Below, one piece after another: positions 25,361 through 35,170 of a stretch of DNA of 64,000 nt. Location of the stretch: positions 113,880 through 177,879 of the forward strand of contig NZ_FRCN01000013.1 in the NCBI RefSeq assembly GCF_900142925.1, read 5' to 3'. Source of the stretch: Chitinophaga sp. CF418. GTDB taxonomy: Bacteria; Bacteroidota; Bacteroidia; Chitinophagales; Chitinophagaceae. How positions within the stretch are numbered: position 1 is the stretch's first letter; every line of letters begins with the position of its first letter. The notes beneath the pieces are model-generated. The model was given only the letters and a program-made list of their open reading frames with translations. It was not told the DNA's origin and did not search any database. The position numbers and the translations under genes were made by a program.

Positions 25361-25951
25361 TTATTCTTCTTCCTCAAATCCCCACTTCTCCAGTAGCTCC
25401 TCAAACTGCCCATCCGGCAGATTCCTCTTTTCATAACACCCTGCAATCGTCCTTTGCCTCAATGCCTCATAAATACTCACGGCACACGCTACAGATATAT
25501 TTAACGACTTAATAATCCCTACTTGTGGAATAATAAAATTCCCATCTGCCTGTGCACGGATCTCCTCACTCACGCCCTCATGTTCATTCCCAAACACCAG
25601 GGCTACTGAACCAGTAAAATCAATTTCGTACAGGCCAACAGCATCTGCAGCAAGATGGGTGGTATAGATCTTATCATATTTTTGCCTGAGTGCGGCTACA
25701 CATTCCGCCGTATCGGAGAACTGGTGGATGGTCAGCCATTTGGCAGCGCTGGAAGAACTCTTGGCGCCCCATTTCTTATGCCGGGCGATTTTGTTGTTCA
25801 GGACATAAATCTCCTGGATACCCACGGCATCACAGGTACGCATTACAGCTGAAATGTTATGCGGATCCTGGACATTTTCCAGTACTACGGTCAACCCTGC
25901 CTGTCTTTTATTTAATACGGATAGTAACCTTTCCCTACGTTCCGGCGTCAT
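25361..25951 (-). CDS. trmH: tRNA (guanosine-2'-O)-methyltransferase, TrmH type
   Basis: SpoU-family methyltransferase, probably modifying G18 of tRNA. The 196-residue protein begins MTPERRERLLSVLNKRQ, like E. coli TrmH, and has motif 1 VLENVQDPHNISAVMRTCDAVG, motif 2 GSVALVFGNEHEGVS, and motif 3 FIIPQVGIIKSLNISVACAV, which make the trefoil-knot SAM site. The ATG at 25951 is chosen over a TTG two codons earlier. Another 2'-O-methyl target cannot be excluded. Confidence 0.85.
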   Translation of the reverse strand: MTPERRERLLSVLNKRQAGLTVVLENVQDPHNISAVMRTCDAVGIQEIYVLNNKIARHKKWGAKSSSSAAKWLTIHQFSDTAECVAALRQKYDKIYTTHLAADAVGLYEIDFTGSVALVFGNEHEGVSEEIRAQADGNFIIPQVGIIKSLNISVACAVSIYEALRQRTIAGCYEKRNLPDGQFEELLEKWGFEEEE

Positions 25952-26057
25952 AATCAAGAATATATTATTTTCAGGGGGTAAATTTAACCTAAATCAACTT
26001 CCGAATACGGGTTTTCCTTGCTACCTTCATACATAGTAAAAAACATTTATCTAAAAC

Positions 26058-28739
26058 ATGTTCAAAAAAATCCTCAAAATCGTAGGAATCTTCTTGCTGG
26101 TATTGGTTATAGCAGCAATTGCCATCCCATACTTCTTCAAAGGCAAGATCATGTCTCTCGTTAAGACGGAGCTGAACAAGCAACTCGTTGCAGACGTCGA
26201 CTTTAAAGACGTGGATATCAGCCTGATAAGACATTTCCCCAGACTGGCCGTAGCATTGGAAGACCTGAGCGTTGTGAACCGTGCTCCCTTTGCCGGCGAT
26301 ACACTGTTTGCAGTAAAGAAGATCGACCTTGCGCTGAACCTTATGAGCGTTATCAAGGGAGATAAAATGGATATTTACAACGTAAGTGTCCAGGAACCAA
26401 GAGTACACGCAATTATCAATAAACAGGGACTGGTGAACTGGGATATCATGAAGCCGGATACCGCACAGGCGACTCCGGCAGATACCGCCTCCTCTAAATT
26501 CGCCCTGAACCTTCAGAAATATAGTATCGAAGATGCCACTATCCGTTATGACGACCAGGAAGGCGATATGGCATTACTCATAGAAGGGCTTGATCATCAG
26601 GGAAAAGGAGACTTTACACAGGACCTTTTCACCCTGCAGACCAACACCCAGGCTGAAGGTATTACCTTCCGTTATGGTCTCATCCCCTACCTGCTGCGTA
26701 CCAAAACAACAATGGACGCTGATATACAGGTAGATAACAAAACCAGCACCTACACCTTCCAGAAAGGAAAGGCTACACTGAATAACCTGGAACTGGCTTT
26801 CCAGGGCTTCTTTAAACTGGTGAACGACAGCACTTACGGCATGGACCTTTCCATGAAGGCGCCGTCTACCAAATTCAAGGACATCCTCTCTCTTGTACCG
26901 GCTATTTTCATGCAGGATTTTGACAAGATCAAAACTGAGGGTACTGCTGCTTTTGACGGTTACGTAAAAGGTACCTACAGCGCTACCCAGATGCCTGCTT
27001 TTGGCCTTAACCTGGCAGTAAAGGATGGTTTCTTCCAATATCCTGATCTGCCTAAACCAGTAAAGAATATCCAGGTAAAACTGAATGTAAAGAACCCGGA
27101 TGGCGTTCCCGATCATACCGTTGTTGACATGCCTTCTGCGCACGTGGAAATGGACAATACCCCGCTGGATATGCGCCTGCTGGTGAAAACGCCGATCTCC
27201 GATATGTATGTGGACGGTGCAGCAAAGGGTAAACTGGATCTCTCCAAAGTATCGCAGTTCGTGAAACTGGAAGATGGCACAGCGCTGAGTGGTCTTGTGG
27301 ATGCAGATATCAGCGCAAAAGGAAATATGAGCGCTATTGAGAAACAGGCTTATGATAAATTCTACGCAGCAGGAAACGTCCTGGTAAGCAACCTGTTGTA
27401 CCGCAGCAAGGATTATCCTGATGGTGTAAAGGTGAACACCCTTTCCATGCAGTTCAACCCGAAGAATGTGACTGTGTCTAAGTTCGACGGACAATACCTG
27501 GGTACTAATTTCCAGGCGAATGGTGAAGTGAATAATATGCTGGCCTACGTGCTGAAAAATCAGCCGCTGGATGGTAAACTGGCCGTTAAAGCTGATGAAG
27601 TGAACCTGGACAAATGGATGGGCACAACCGAAACAACTGCTGCAGCAACACCTGCTGATACAGCCAGCGCTCCTTTCGCTGTTCCGGCCAACCTGAACTT
27701 CGCACTACAGGCACAGGTAGATAAAGTACATTACGATAAGCTGGATATGTCCAACCTGTCAGGTAACCTGTTACTGAAAGATGAAACCGTTTCCATGCAG
27801 CAGATCAAAGCAAACGCTTTACAGGGTGCTATGGAAGTGAATGGTAGCTATAGTACCAAAAACAGTAAAACCAACCCGGACATCAACATGTCCTATAATG
27901 TGCAGAATGTAGACGTTCAGCAGGCTTTCAACGCCTTCAATACCGTACAGGCTCTCATGCCGGTGGCTAAATTCCTGAATGGTAAGATCAATTCCCAGCT
28001 GGAACTTTCCGGTAAACTGGGACAGAATATGATGCCACTGTTAAGCAGCCTGACCGGCGACGGTAACCTGCTGGTACTGGAAGGTGCGCTGCAGAAATTT
28101 GCGCCGGTGGAGCAACTGGCCAATACACTGAATGTGAGCCAGCTGAAAAATCTTTCACTGAAGGATCTCAAGACCTATTTCGCTTTTGAAAATGGCCGCG
28201 TGAAGGTAAATCCGTTCAAAGTAAACTTCAGCAATATCAGCATGCTTGTAGGCGGTTCCCATGGCTTCGACCAATCACTGGACTATACGCTGCAGATGAC
28301 CCTCCCACGCAGCATGATCGGCAAACAGGGTGATGCCCTGATCACCGGTCTGGCATCAAAAGCAAGCAGTAAAGGTATTCCTGTTAATATCAGCGACAGC
28401 GTTCACCTGAATGTATTGCTGGGTGGTAATATCATGAAACCAACATACAAGACAGACCTGCAGGAAACTGCTTCAGGCACACTGAACAACCTGAAAGATC
28501 AGGCATCCACACTTGTAAAGAATAAGGTGGATACAGTGAAAACAGCGCTGAAGGATACCCTCACGTCTGTAAAGAACAACGCCATTGCAGGTGTAAAGAA
28601 TGAAATTACCAAGCAGCTGACCGGCCAGAAAGATACTACCGGTACTAAATCAGCGCCCTTACAGGATGCTGGCAAACAGGCAGGACAGGCTGTAAAGAAT
28701 ACCCTCGGTAACTTGTTCAACAAGAAAAAAACTAATTAA
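26058..28739 (+). CDS. AsmA-like membrane-anchored protein
   Basis: An 893-residue protein with one N-terminal transmembrane segment (IVGIFLLVLVIAAIAIPYFFKG) and a long extracytoplasmic part. The start resembles AsmA-type proteins: a membrane helix followed by IDLALNLMSVIKGDKMDIYNVSVQEPRVHAII, and a late MPLLSSLTGDGNLLVLEGALQKF segment like the AsmA C-terminal domain. Such proteins are thought to help phospholipid or outer-membrane traffic. The tail is Ala/Lys/Thr-rich and repetitive (residues about 815-890: SASTLVKNKVDTVKTALKD and similar), a likely coiled coil. It stands alone, with its own terminator. Confidence 0.85.
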   Translation: MFKKILKIVGIFLLVLVIAAIAIPYFFKGKIMSLVKTELNKQLVADVDFKDVDISLIRHFPRLAVALEDLSVVNRAPFAGDTLFAVKKIDLALNLMSVIKGDKMDIYNVSVQEPRVHAIINKQGLVNWDIMKPDTAQATPADTASSKFALNLQKYSIEDATIRYDDQEGDMALLIEGLDHQGKGDFTQDLFTLQTNTQAEGITFRYGLIPYLLRTKTTMDADIQVDNKTSTYTFQKGKATLNNLELAFQGFFKLVNDSTYGMDLSMKAPSTKFKDILSLVPAIFMQDFDKIKTEGTAAFDGYVKGTYSATQMPAFGLNLAVKDGFFQYPDLPKPVKNIQVKLNVKNPDGVPDHTVVDMPSAHVEMDNTPLDMRLLVKTPISDMYVDGAAKGKLDLSKVSQFVKLEDGTALSGLVDADISAKGNMSAIEKQAYDKFYAAGNVLVSNLLYRSKDYPDGVKVNTLSMQFNPKNVTVSKFDGQYLGTNFQANGEVNNMLAYVLKNQPLDGKLAVKADEVNLDKWMGTTETTAAATPADTASAPFAVPANLNFALQAQVDKVHYDKLDMSNLSGNLLLKDETVSMQQIKANALQGAMEVNGSYSTKNSKTNPDINMSYNVQNVDVQQAFNAFNTVQALMPVAKFLNGKINSQLELSGKLGQNMMPLLSSLTGDGNLLVLEGALQKFAPVEQLANTLNVSQLKNLSLKDLKTYFAFENGRVKVNPFKVNFSNISMLVGGSHGFDQSLDYTLQMTLPRSMIGKQGDALITGLASKASSKGIPVNISDSVHLNVLLGGNIMKPTYKTDLQETASGTLNNLKDQASTLVKNKVDTVKTALKDTLTSVKNNAIAGVKNEITKQLTGQKDTTGTKSAPLQDAGKQAGQAVKNTLGNLFNKKKTN

Positions 28740-28756
28740 AATAATACCAGTCAATG

Positions 28757-28800
28757 AAAAACCGGTCTGAAAACCTCTTTTCAGACCGGTTTTTATATTT
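28757..28800 (+). terminator. Rho-independent terminator after AsmA-like gene
   Basis: Perfect 17-bp arms (28757-28773 and 28778-28794) around a CCTC loop, followed by T-rich sequence. It directly follows the AsmA-like stop codon. Confidence 0.88.
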
Positions 28801-28891
28801 TTTACTACTGTTAACCATTTCGCTAGTTTGGATAACTTTTTCTCTGAGTTTTTCACCAAATTAGCAGAACGGATAAATAAGCATATTTCTC

Positions 28892-28910
28892 CATCCGCCA
28901 GAGGCGGATG
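28892..28910. repeat. Short GC-rich palindrome, REP-like
   Basis: CATCCGCC and GGCGGATG enclose AGA. It stands out in an A/T-rich gap, 32 bp upstream of the next gene. Similar short palindromes occur as dispersed repeats in many Bacteroidota genomes; only one copy is visible here, so classification is uncertain. Confidence 0.45.
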
Positions 28911-28942
28911 CGTTAACTTGAGAAAATACCCTCATAACAACT

Positions 28943-29356
28943 ATGGACTACGAGCGCTACATATCAGATGGAAATCTGGAAAAAGTACTTCTCGGATTTG
29001 CTACACCGGAAGAAGAATCCGAATACGAATTCTATCTGGATATTTTTCCGGAAATACAGACCGAAAAGGAGGAAGTGGAACGTAAACTTGAACGTCTGGC
29101 TTTCAAAGAAGCAGCACTGCCCCCTGCTCACCTGAAAACAGCAGTCATGCAACAGATTGCGTCGGAAACCGGATCGCCTGTTGCTACTTCTACCTGGTAT
29201 GCAAAAAGAAAAGATGTCCATTTCGAAAATGTTGCACCTCCTCCTCACCAGATGAGAGTACATGTAGGCTGGAAGATATTGCTCATTGCCCTGTTGGTAA
29301 TGATCGCCGCATCTATTCTGGCATCAGTGATCTTCTTTGCCATGACCATGAAATAA
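28943..29356 (+). CDS. Small single-span membrane protein, anti-sigma-factor-like
   Basis: A 137-residue protein with a cytoplasmic N-terminal part (YISDGNLEKVLLGFATPEEESEYE, then a charged helical stretch to about residue 70) and one transmembrane segment near the C-terminus (ILLIALLVMIAASILASVIFFA, residues 111-132). The N-terminal plan resembles the anti-sigma factors of Bacteroidota that carry a short helical sigma-binding part before a membrane helix. There is no zinc motif and no sigma gene nearby, and the usual large C-terminal domain is missing. The anti-sigma call is a resemblance only. Confidence 0.65.
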   Translation: MDYERYISDGNLEKVLLGFATPEEESEYEFYLDIFPEIQTEKEEVERKLERLAFKEAALPPAHLKTAVMQQIASETGSPVATSTWYAKRKDVHFENVAPPPHQMRVHVGWKILLIALLVMIAASILASVIFFAMTMK

Positions 29357-29380
29357 AGCCCAAAACAGTACTAAATAAAT

Positions 29381-29412
29381 AAAGGCGCCCGCTAAAAGCG
29401 GACGCCTTTTCT
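29381..29412. terminator. Bidirectional hairpin terminator
   Basis: AAAGGCGCCCGCT (29381-29393) pairs with AGCGGACGCCTTT (29397-29409) with one mismatch, T-rich on the right and A-rich on the left. It separates two convergent genes. Confidence 0.8.
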
Positions 29413-29434
29413 TTTCTATGCAATAGTTTTCCGT

Positions 29435-32400
29435 TTATACATCGTGATGCTGCATTGCTTTATAATTTTCCTGCATAGCTTTCAGTTTTTCTTTACCGTA
29501 AGCCAGGCGGGTGATTGTTACAAACAATACCGGTACAATAAAGATGGCCAGGAAGGTAGCGGTAAACATACCTCCCAACACTGTCCAACCCATTGTTTTA
29601 CGTGATTCCGCACCTGCACCACTGGCTATTACCAGCGGCATAATGCCTAACAGGAAGGCCAGAGAGGTCATGATGATAGGACGCAGACGCAGCTTGGCCG
29701 CTTCCACCGTCGCTGTTACCAGTTCCATCCCCCTGTCCACACGCTCTTTCGCAAATTCCACGATCAGGATCGCGTTCTTTGCCGACAAACCGATCAGCGT
29801 AATCAGACCGATCTGTGCGTATACGTTGTTAGTGATGCCGGGCAGGAAGGTCAGCGTCGTGATCGCACCAAAGGCCCCGATAGGTACGGCCAGCAGTACG
29901 GAGAACGGTACGGTCCAGCTTTCATAAAGGGCTGCCAGGAAGAGGAATACGAATACAATAGACAGGGCGAAGATGTAAACCGTCTTCGAACCTGACAGGA
30001 GCTCCTCACGGCTCAAACCGGAGAACTCATATCCATAACCTTCAGGCAGTACCTGTGCGGCCACTTCCTGCAGCGCCTTGATAGCGTCACCACTACTATA
30101 CCCCGGAGCAGGGCTACCGTTTATTTCCGCGGAGCGGAACAGGTTATAGTGGGAGATTACCGGAGCGCTTTCTATCACTTTATATGATGTCAGTGAGCTC
30201 AGCGGCACCATAGTACCGGAAGAGTTACGTACAAAATATTGGGACAGGTCCTTGATATCGCCGCGGTAAGTGGAGTCAGCCTGTGTTACTACACGGAAGT
30301 TACGTCCGTATATAGTGAAGTCATTCACATAGGCACTACCCAGATATGTCTGTAACGCAGTAGCGATAGACGATATCTGCACTCCCATTTTCTTGGCTTT
30401 TTCACGGTCTATCTCCAACTGGTAGCCAGGAGTACGCGCAGTAAAGAAGGAGAACGCCCTTGCTATTTCAGGACGCTGGTTGATAGCCATTGTGAACTTC
30501 TGCAATACGCCTTCAAATTCTTTAATGTCACCACCACCGGCTCTCTGCTGAAGGATGAAGGAGAAACCTGCTGTAGAACCCAGACCCGGGATAGCCGGAG
30601 GAGGAATTACTACCACATTGGCCTCTTTAAATCTTGACAGTCTTGCCTGCAACTGTGCTACAAGCGCAAATATCTGCTGTGATTTATCCTTCCGCTCATC
30701 CCATGGTTTCAGCTGACAGAAGATGGTACCACTGTTGGATTTGGTTGCGAAGCTTACTACGTTCAAACCTCCGAGGGCGGCGTAGTGCCCGATCGCTTTT
30801 ACACTATCCAGCGAATGCATCATCTGTGTCATTACCGATATAGTACGCTCAGTAGAAGCTGATTCCGGCAGGTCAAAAGTGATGTATATACGGCCATCAT
30901 CTTCCGTAGGGATAAAGCCTGTCGGCTTGCCCCTGAATAACATCACAGTACCTACCACGATACAGATCAGGAGTATCAGCACATAACGCGCTCCGCGGAT
31001 ACTTTTCTTCACACCCAGTGAATAACGGCTGGTTACATGACTAAACCATGTATTGAACTTGAAGAAGAATTTATTCAGACCCTTGGAATCCTTATCCAGG
31101 TGCATTGGTCTCAGGATCAGCGTACATAAGGCTGGTGTAAGTGACAGTGCCACAAAAGCGGAGATCAGTACGGAGATCGCGATAGTGATCGCAAACTGTT
31201 GGTACAGACGACCTACGATACCTGGTATAAATCCTACCGGTACGAATACCGCAGCCAGGATCAGCGCAATGGCTATTACCGGTCCGGATATCTCCTGCAT
31301 TGCCGCATAGGTAGCTTCCTTAGGCGTCATCTGCTCATGGTCCATATTATGCTGGACGGCCTCCACCACCACGATGGCGTCATCCACCACTATACCGATG
31401 GCCAGCACGAAACCGAACAGGGTCAGGGTGTTGATGGTAAATCCGAGTGGTATGAAGAAGATGAACGTTGCAATAATAGACACCGGGATCGCCAGTACCG
31501 GGATAATGGTAGCCCTCCAGCTTTGCAGGAAGAGGAATACCACGACTACCACCAGCGCCAGGGCTTCCAGCAGTGTTTCCACTACTTCGTGGATGGATAC
31601 CTCGATTACAGAAACTGATTCGAATGGTACCACATAGTCCACATCTTTAGGGAAGGTTTTTTTCAGCTGAGCCATGGTTTCATACACGGCTTCCGCAGTC
31701 TCGATCGCGTTACTACCCGGAGCCTGGTATACCAGCAGGTAGGAAGCTCTCTTACCATCCACGTATGAGTTGTTGCTATAGCTGAATTTACCCAGCTGTA
31801 CGCGGGCTACATCTTTCAGGTACACCACTGCACCATCTTCCGGGCGGGTTTTGATAATGATGTTACCAAATTCCTCGGCAGTAATGAGACGGCCTTTTAC
31901 GAAAATGGTATACTCATATGTTTGTCCGGTTTTCTGCGGAGGAGCACCTACGGTACCTGCAGAGATCTGCGCATTCTGCTCGGTGATGGCCGCTCTTACT
32001 TCCTCAGCTGTTACACCCATCTGAGCCAGCTTGTCGGGTTTCAGCCATATACGCATACTGAAGTCGTCAGCACGGGTGAAGATATCACCCACACCTTTCG
32101 CACGCAGCAAGGCGTCTTTGATGTATACGTTGGTATAGTTATCGAGGAATGTTACGTCGTGTGTTCCGTTAGGAGAGTATAAAGCCACCAGCATGAGGAT
32201 ACTGGGGTTACGCTTTCTTACTGTAAGACCCAGACGTTGTACCTCCTGAGGCAGGGTTGGCTGTGCGATACCCACACGGTTCTGGACGTCCAGTGCCGCG
32301 ATATTGATATCTGTACCTACCTCAAAGTTAACAGTCAAGCTCATGGCTCCGCTGTTGGTACTATTACTGGTCATATAGGTCATACCGGGCGTACCGTTCA

Positions 32401-32608
32401 CCTGTACTTCCACAGGAGTGGCCGTTGTCTGCTCAACTGTCTGGGCATCCGCACCGATATAGGTACCGGTTACCTGTACAGTGGGAGGAGAAATTTCCGG
32501 GTACTGACCGATCGGCAGGCTGTTCATGGCCAGCAACCCTACCAGCACCAGCACAACAGATATAACTATTGCGGTAACCGGTCTGCGTATAAAAGTATTT
32601 GCAATCAT
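29435..32608 (-). CDS. RND efflux pump, inner-membrane transporter (HAE1/AcrB type)
   Basis: A 1057-residue proton-driven exporter. The start IANTFIRRPVTAIVISVVLVLVG is typical, followed by a large periplasmic loop, a transmembrane block with GIVVDDAIVVVEAVQHNM (the paired aspartates of proton relay), then a second loop and block ending in TMGWTVLGGMFTATFLAIFIVPVLF. The FGFVLAIGIVVDDAIV and GLSAKNAILIVEFAKE segments are conserved in the family. It is the last gene of the TolC-adaptor-pump operon. Likely substrates are drugs or bile-like amphiphiles, not determined here. Confidence 0.96.
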   Translation of the reverse strand: MIANTFIRRPVTAIVISVVLVLVGLLAMNSLPIGQYPEISPPTVQVTGTYIGADAQTVEQTTATPVEVQVNGTPGMTYMTSNSTNSGAMSLTVNFEVGTDINIAALDVQNRVGIAQPTLPQEVQRLGLTVRKRNPSILMLVALYSPNGTHDVTFLDNYTNVYIKDALLRAKGVGDIFTRADDFSMRIWLKPDKLAQMGVTAEEVRAAITEQNAQISAGTVGAPPQKTGQTYEYTIFVKGRLITAEEFGNIIIKTRPEDGAVVYLKDVARVQLGKFSYSNNSYVDGKRASYLLVYQAPGSNAIETAEAVYETMAQLKKTFPKDVDYVVPFESVSVIEVSIHEVVETLLEALALVVVVVFLFLQSWRATIIPVLAIPVSIIATFIFFIPLGFTINTLTLFGFVLAIGIVVDDAIVVVEAVQHNMDHEQMTPKEATYAAMQEISGPVIAIALILAAVFVPVGFIPGIVGRLYQQFAITIAISVLISAFVALSLTPALCTLILRPMHLDKDSKGLNKFFFKFNTWFSHVTSRYSLGVKKSIRGARYVLILLICIVVGTVMLFRGKPTGFIPTEDDGRIYITFDLPESASTERTISVMTQMMHSLDSVKAIGHYAALGGLNVVSFATKSNSGTIFCQLKPWDERKDKSQQIFALVAQLQARLSRFKEANVVVIPPPAIPGLGSTAGFSFILQQRAGGGDIKEFEGVLQKFTMAINQRPEIARAFSFFTARTPGYQLEIDREKAKKMGVQISSIATALQTYLGSAYVNDFTIYGRNFRVVTQADSTYRGDIKDLSQYFVRNSSGTMVPLSSLTSYKVIESAPVISHYNLFRSAEINGSPAPGYSSGDAIKALQEVAAQVLPEGYGYEFSGLSREELLSGSKTVYIFALSIVFVFLFLAALYESWTVPFSVLLAVPIGAFGAITTLTFLPGITNNVYAQIGLITLIGLSAKNAILIVEFAKERVDRGMELVTATVEAAKLRLRPIIMTSLAFLLGIMPLVIASGAGAESRKTMGWTVLGGMFTATFLAIFIVPVLFVTITRLAYGKEKLKAMQENYKAMQHHDV

Positions 32609-32644
32609 GTTTCTTCTTCTATTGATTCAAACTCAAACTGTTAT

Positions 32645-33787
32645 CTATTTCTTGGCTGCGGCAGCATCCGGAGCTTTCTTCACCGTCGTGGTATCGATCT
32701 TACCACCATCACGCAAACGGTTCAGACCTTCGGTTACAATCAGGTCACCCTGTTGTACACCGTCCATTACTACGATCCTGTCTCTCATACGGGGACCGAG
32801 ATGTACTTTACGCTGCTCGGCAACTGTATCTTTCGCAATGAATACGAAGAATTCACCCATCTGTTCCACCACTGATTTGTAAGGAATGATTACGCGCTCG
32901 CCTGACTGATCGTTCAGGACGTTCATTACACTGCTCATACCTTCTTTCAGTTCGCCCTTAGGGTTATTGAATTCGATACGTACTTTAATGGTAGCTGTCA
33001 GGTTATCCACACCACGGTCAATGACAGCGATACGGCCTGGTTCAGAATAAGCTTGTCCATTAGGCAGCTGCAGGCGGAAGGTAGAATCACCGGCGCCTAC
33101 TGTTTTACCCTGCAGCGCAGAAAAGCGTGGGATATCATTTTCATTTACCACGAAATCAACTGCGATAGGGTTTTCGGAAGACATTGTATTCAGCAATGTG
33201 GTTCCGGCACTTACCTGTGCACCCAGTTTCACCTGTGAAATACCTATACGGCCGGTGAAAGGCGCTTTTATAATGGAGTAGTCGAGATCTGTACGTGCAG
33301 CCAGCAATGATGCTTCTGCTGCGGCCAGCTGGCTACGGCTTACATCCAGTGCGGCATCCGCGTTATCCAGTGTCTGACGGGCAATCGCGTCCTGCTCTGC
33401 CAGTTTATGGTAACGGTCTGCATCTTTCTGCGCCTTGGTAAGATTAGCTTTTGCCTGGGCAATGCTTGCTTCTGCCTGACGGTAAGATGCTTCGTATTTA
33501 CGGCGGTCTATTTCATAGAGCGGTTTTCCCTTCTGTACCACTTCACCTTCTTTAAAGAAAATGCCGGTGATATATCCTGTTACCTGTGCACGCAGTTCTA
33601 CCTGGTTCAGTGCCACTACAGTAGCGGGATATTTATCGTAATAGATAGCGGTGCCCATAGCAGCAGGGACAACGCTTACCGGTGTAGGAGGCAATACCAT
33701 GGCTGCTTTCTGAGCCGGGCCTTTACAGGAAGCCAGGTAAAATAAGCCTGTAGCGCCAATGAGGAGAATGTGTTGCTTTGTTTTCAT
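32645..33787 (-). CDS. RND efflux periplasmic adaptor (MFP) lipoprotein
   Basis: A 380-residue adaptor that joins the pump to the outer-membrane channel. The N-terminus ends in FYLASC, a lipobox with the acylated cysteine about residue 21. The lipoyl/hairpin part has VELRAQVTGYITGIFFKEGEVVQKGKPLYEID, then a coiled-coil rich in Ala/Gln (QAEASIAQAKANLTKAQKDADRY), followed by the second lipoyl half IKAPFTGRIGISQVKLGAQVSAG. It is 36 bp upstream of the pump gene and 54 bp after the channel gene. Confidence 0.94.
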   Translation of the reverse strand: MKTKQHILLIGATGLFYLASCKGPAQKAAMVLPPTPVSVVPAAMGTAIYYDKYPATVVALNQVELRAQVTGYITGIFFKEGEVVQKGKPLYEIDRRKYEASYRQAEASIAQAKANLTKAQKDADRYHKLAEQDAIARQTLDNADAALDVSRSQLAAAEASLLAARTDLDYSIIKAPFTGRIGISQVKLGAQVSAGTTLLNTMSSENPIAVDFVVNENDIPRFSALQGKTVGAGDSTFRLQLPNGQAYSEPGRIAVIDRGVDNLTATIKVRIEFNNPKGELKEGMSSVMNVLNDQSGERVIIPYKSVVEQMGEFFVFIAKDTVAEQRKVHLGPRMRDRIVVMDGVQQGDLIVTEGLNRLRDGGKIDTTTVKKAPDAAAAKK

Positions 33788-33841
33788 CTGAAAATATTTG
33801 TCCTTTCAATGACCAGGCTGGAGGCCTGGCCAGTTTCCTTA

Positions 33842-35170
33842 TTAGTAGTTAGTTATTATTGTTCCCAGTGCGCGCTGCAGATCTACCTTGCTCGACAGTA
33901 CAGTGTACATCGCGTTATAATAGTTGAGCTGCGCTGAGCGGAGGTCGGTTTGAGCAGTGATCACCTCAAGATAGGTTTTCACGCCTTCCCGGTATTGCAG
34001 TTCGATGAGGTTGTACACTTCCTGGGCAAGGTCCACATTCTCCTTCATCACTAAAAACTGGTTAAAATTGCCCTTGTAGGTAGCCATCGCCTGTGTATAC
34101 TCGGTGTTGATCTGATTCCGCAGGTTTTCCACATCCAGGTCTATACGTTTTACCTGCAATTCCGACTGGCGGATATTGTAGATACGTTTAGAGCCCTGGA
34201 AGATAGGCAGGGACACCTTCAGCCCTATCTGGGAACTTGGAAGGTTGTTGCTGTATAATTTCGGAAAATCAGGGTGCAGGTAGTTGAAACTATAGTTCGC
34301 AAAAGCTGACACAGTAGGCAGGAAACTCCATTTATTATACTTCAGTTCCGCTTCCTGTAATACCTTTTGTGTTTGCAGCAGCTGCATTTCTATCCTATTC
34401 TCATAAGTCACGGCAACAAGCGTATCCAGCTGTATATTCTTTTCCATCTGGACGGTATCATACACCAGTGGTAATGGGCCGGAGACTGGGTATCCCATCA
34501 GCTGGCGCAGGTAAGCCTCACGGGCTTTCAGCTGCTCTTCTCCTGTCTTCTTCTGAGCGCGGGTATTGTTGAGGGAGATGGTAGCCCGTTTGTAGTCGGT
34601 CTTATCCACCAGCCCTCCCTGGTATTGGTTATAGGCGTCCTTCAGGCTGCGTTCCAGGCGGGTGATGTCTTCATTCAGCACATCGACCTGTTTCTGTGTA
34701 AGCAGGAGATCAAAATAAGCCTTGGTTACATTGGCCACCACATCGATCCGGTAGCTTTCTGTATTCTGTTTGGCCTGCTTACGGACATCGCGGGCGGTCC
34801 TGCCAGCCAGCAGGAGGTCGCGGGTAAACAGGTTCTGGTTCCACTGGAACAGTGCAGCAGAGGTATTGGCTACGCCAATCTGCGCATAGTTACCGTTGAA
34901 ATAGGAAGTCGGTATCTTCAGATAATGGTACAGGTTGTAGTCCAGCCCAACCTGAGGATACCAGTCCGCAAGCTTACCTTTAATGGTATATTCAGTGATG
35001 TCTTCATCCAGTTTGGCCTGTTTTACAACGGGCTGATGGTTAAGCGCATACTGAATGCAAGCCTGTAGGGATGCCTGAGGAAGCAATGAATCGGAGACCT
35101 TTTGCGCATAAGACGGTGCGTTGTACAGCACGGCACTTAGTACGGCGGTCAGATAAAATACTCTTTTCAT
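33842..35170 (-). CDS. TolC-family outer-membrane efflux channel
   Basis: A 442-residue outer-membrane channel for the tripartite pump. It has a signal peptide (MKRVFYLTAVLSAVLYNAPSYAQ) and the two long coiled helical repeats of the family, e.g. QVDVLNEDITRLERSLKDAYNQYQGGLVDKTDYKRATISLNN and its later counterpart VYNLIELQYREGVKTYLEVITAQTDLRSAQLNYYNAMY. The ATG at 35170 is chosen over a TTG five codons upstream because it gives a clean signal peptide. It is the first gene of the operon, preceded by about 330 bp with a long palindrome. Confidence 0.93.
   Translation of the reverse strand: MKRVFYLTAVLSAVLYNAPSYAQKVSDSLLPQASLQACIQYALNHQPVVKQAKLDEDITEYTIKGKLADWYPQVGLDYNLYHYLKIPTSYFNGNYAQIGVANTSAALFQWNQNLFTRDLLLAGRTARDVRKQAKQNTESYRIDVVANVTKAYFDLLLTQKQVDVLNEDITRLERSLKDAYNQYQGGLVDKTDYKRATISLNNTRAQKKTGEEQLKAREAYLRQLMGYPVSGPLPLVYDTVQMEKNIQLDTLVAVTYENRIEMQLLQTQKVLQEAELKYNKWSFLPTVSAFANYSFNYLHPDFPKLYSNNLPSSQIGLKVSLPIFQGSKRIYNIRQSELQVKRIDLDVENLRNQINTEYTQAMATYKGNFNQFLVMKENVDLAQEVYNLIELQYREGVKTYLEVITAQTDLRSAQLNYYNAMYTVLSSKVDLQRALGTIITNY

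Noticed and set aside
26574..27494. 306-codon open frame antisense to the AsmA-like gene
   Set aside because: No motifs, overlaps a long coherent gene on the other strand.
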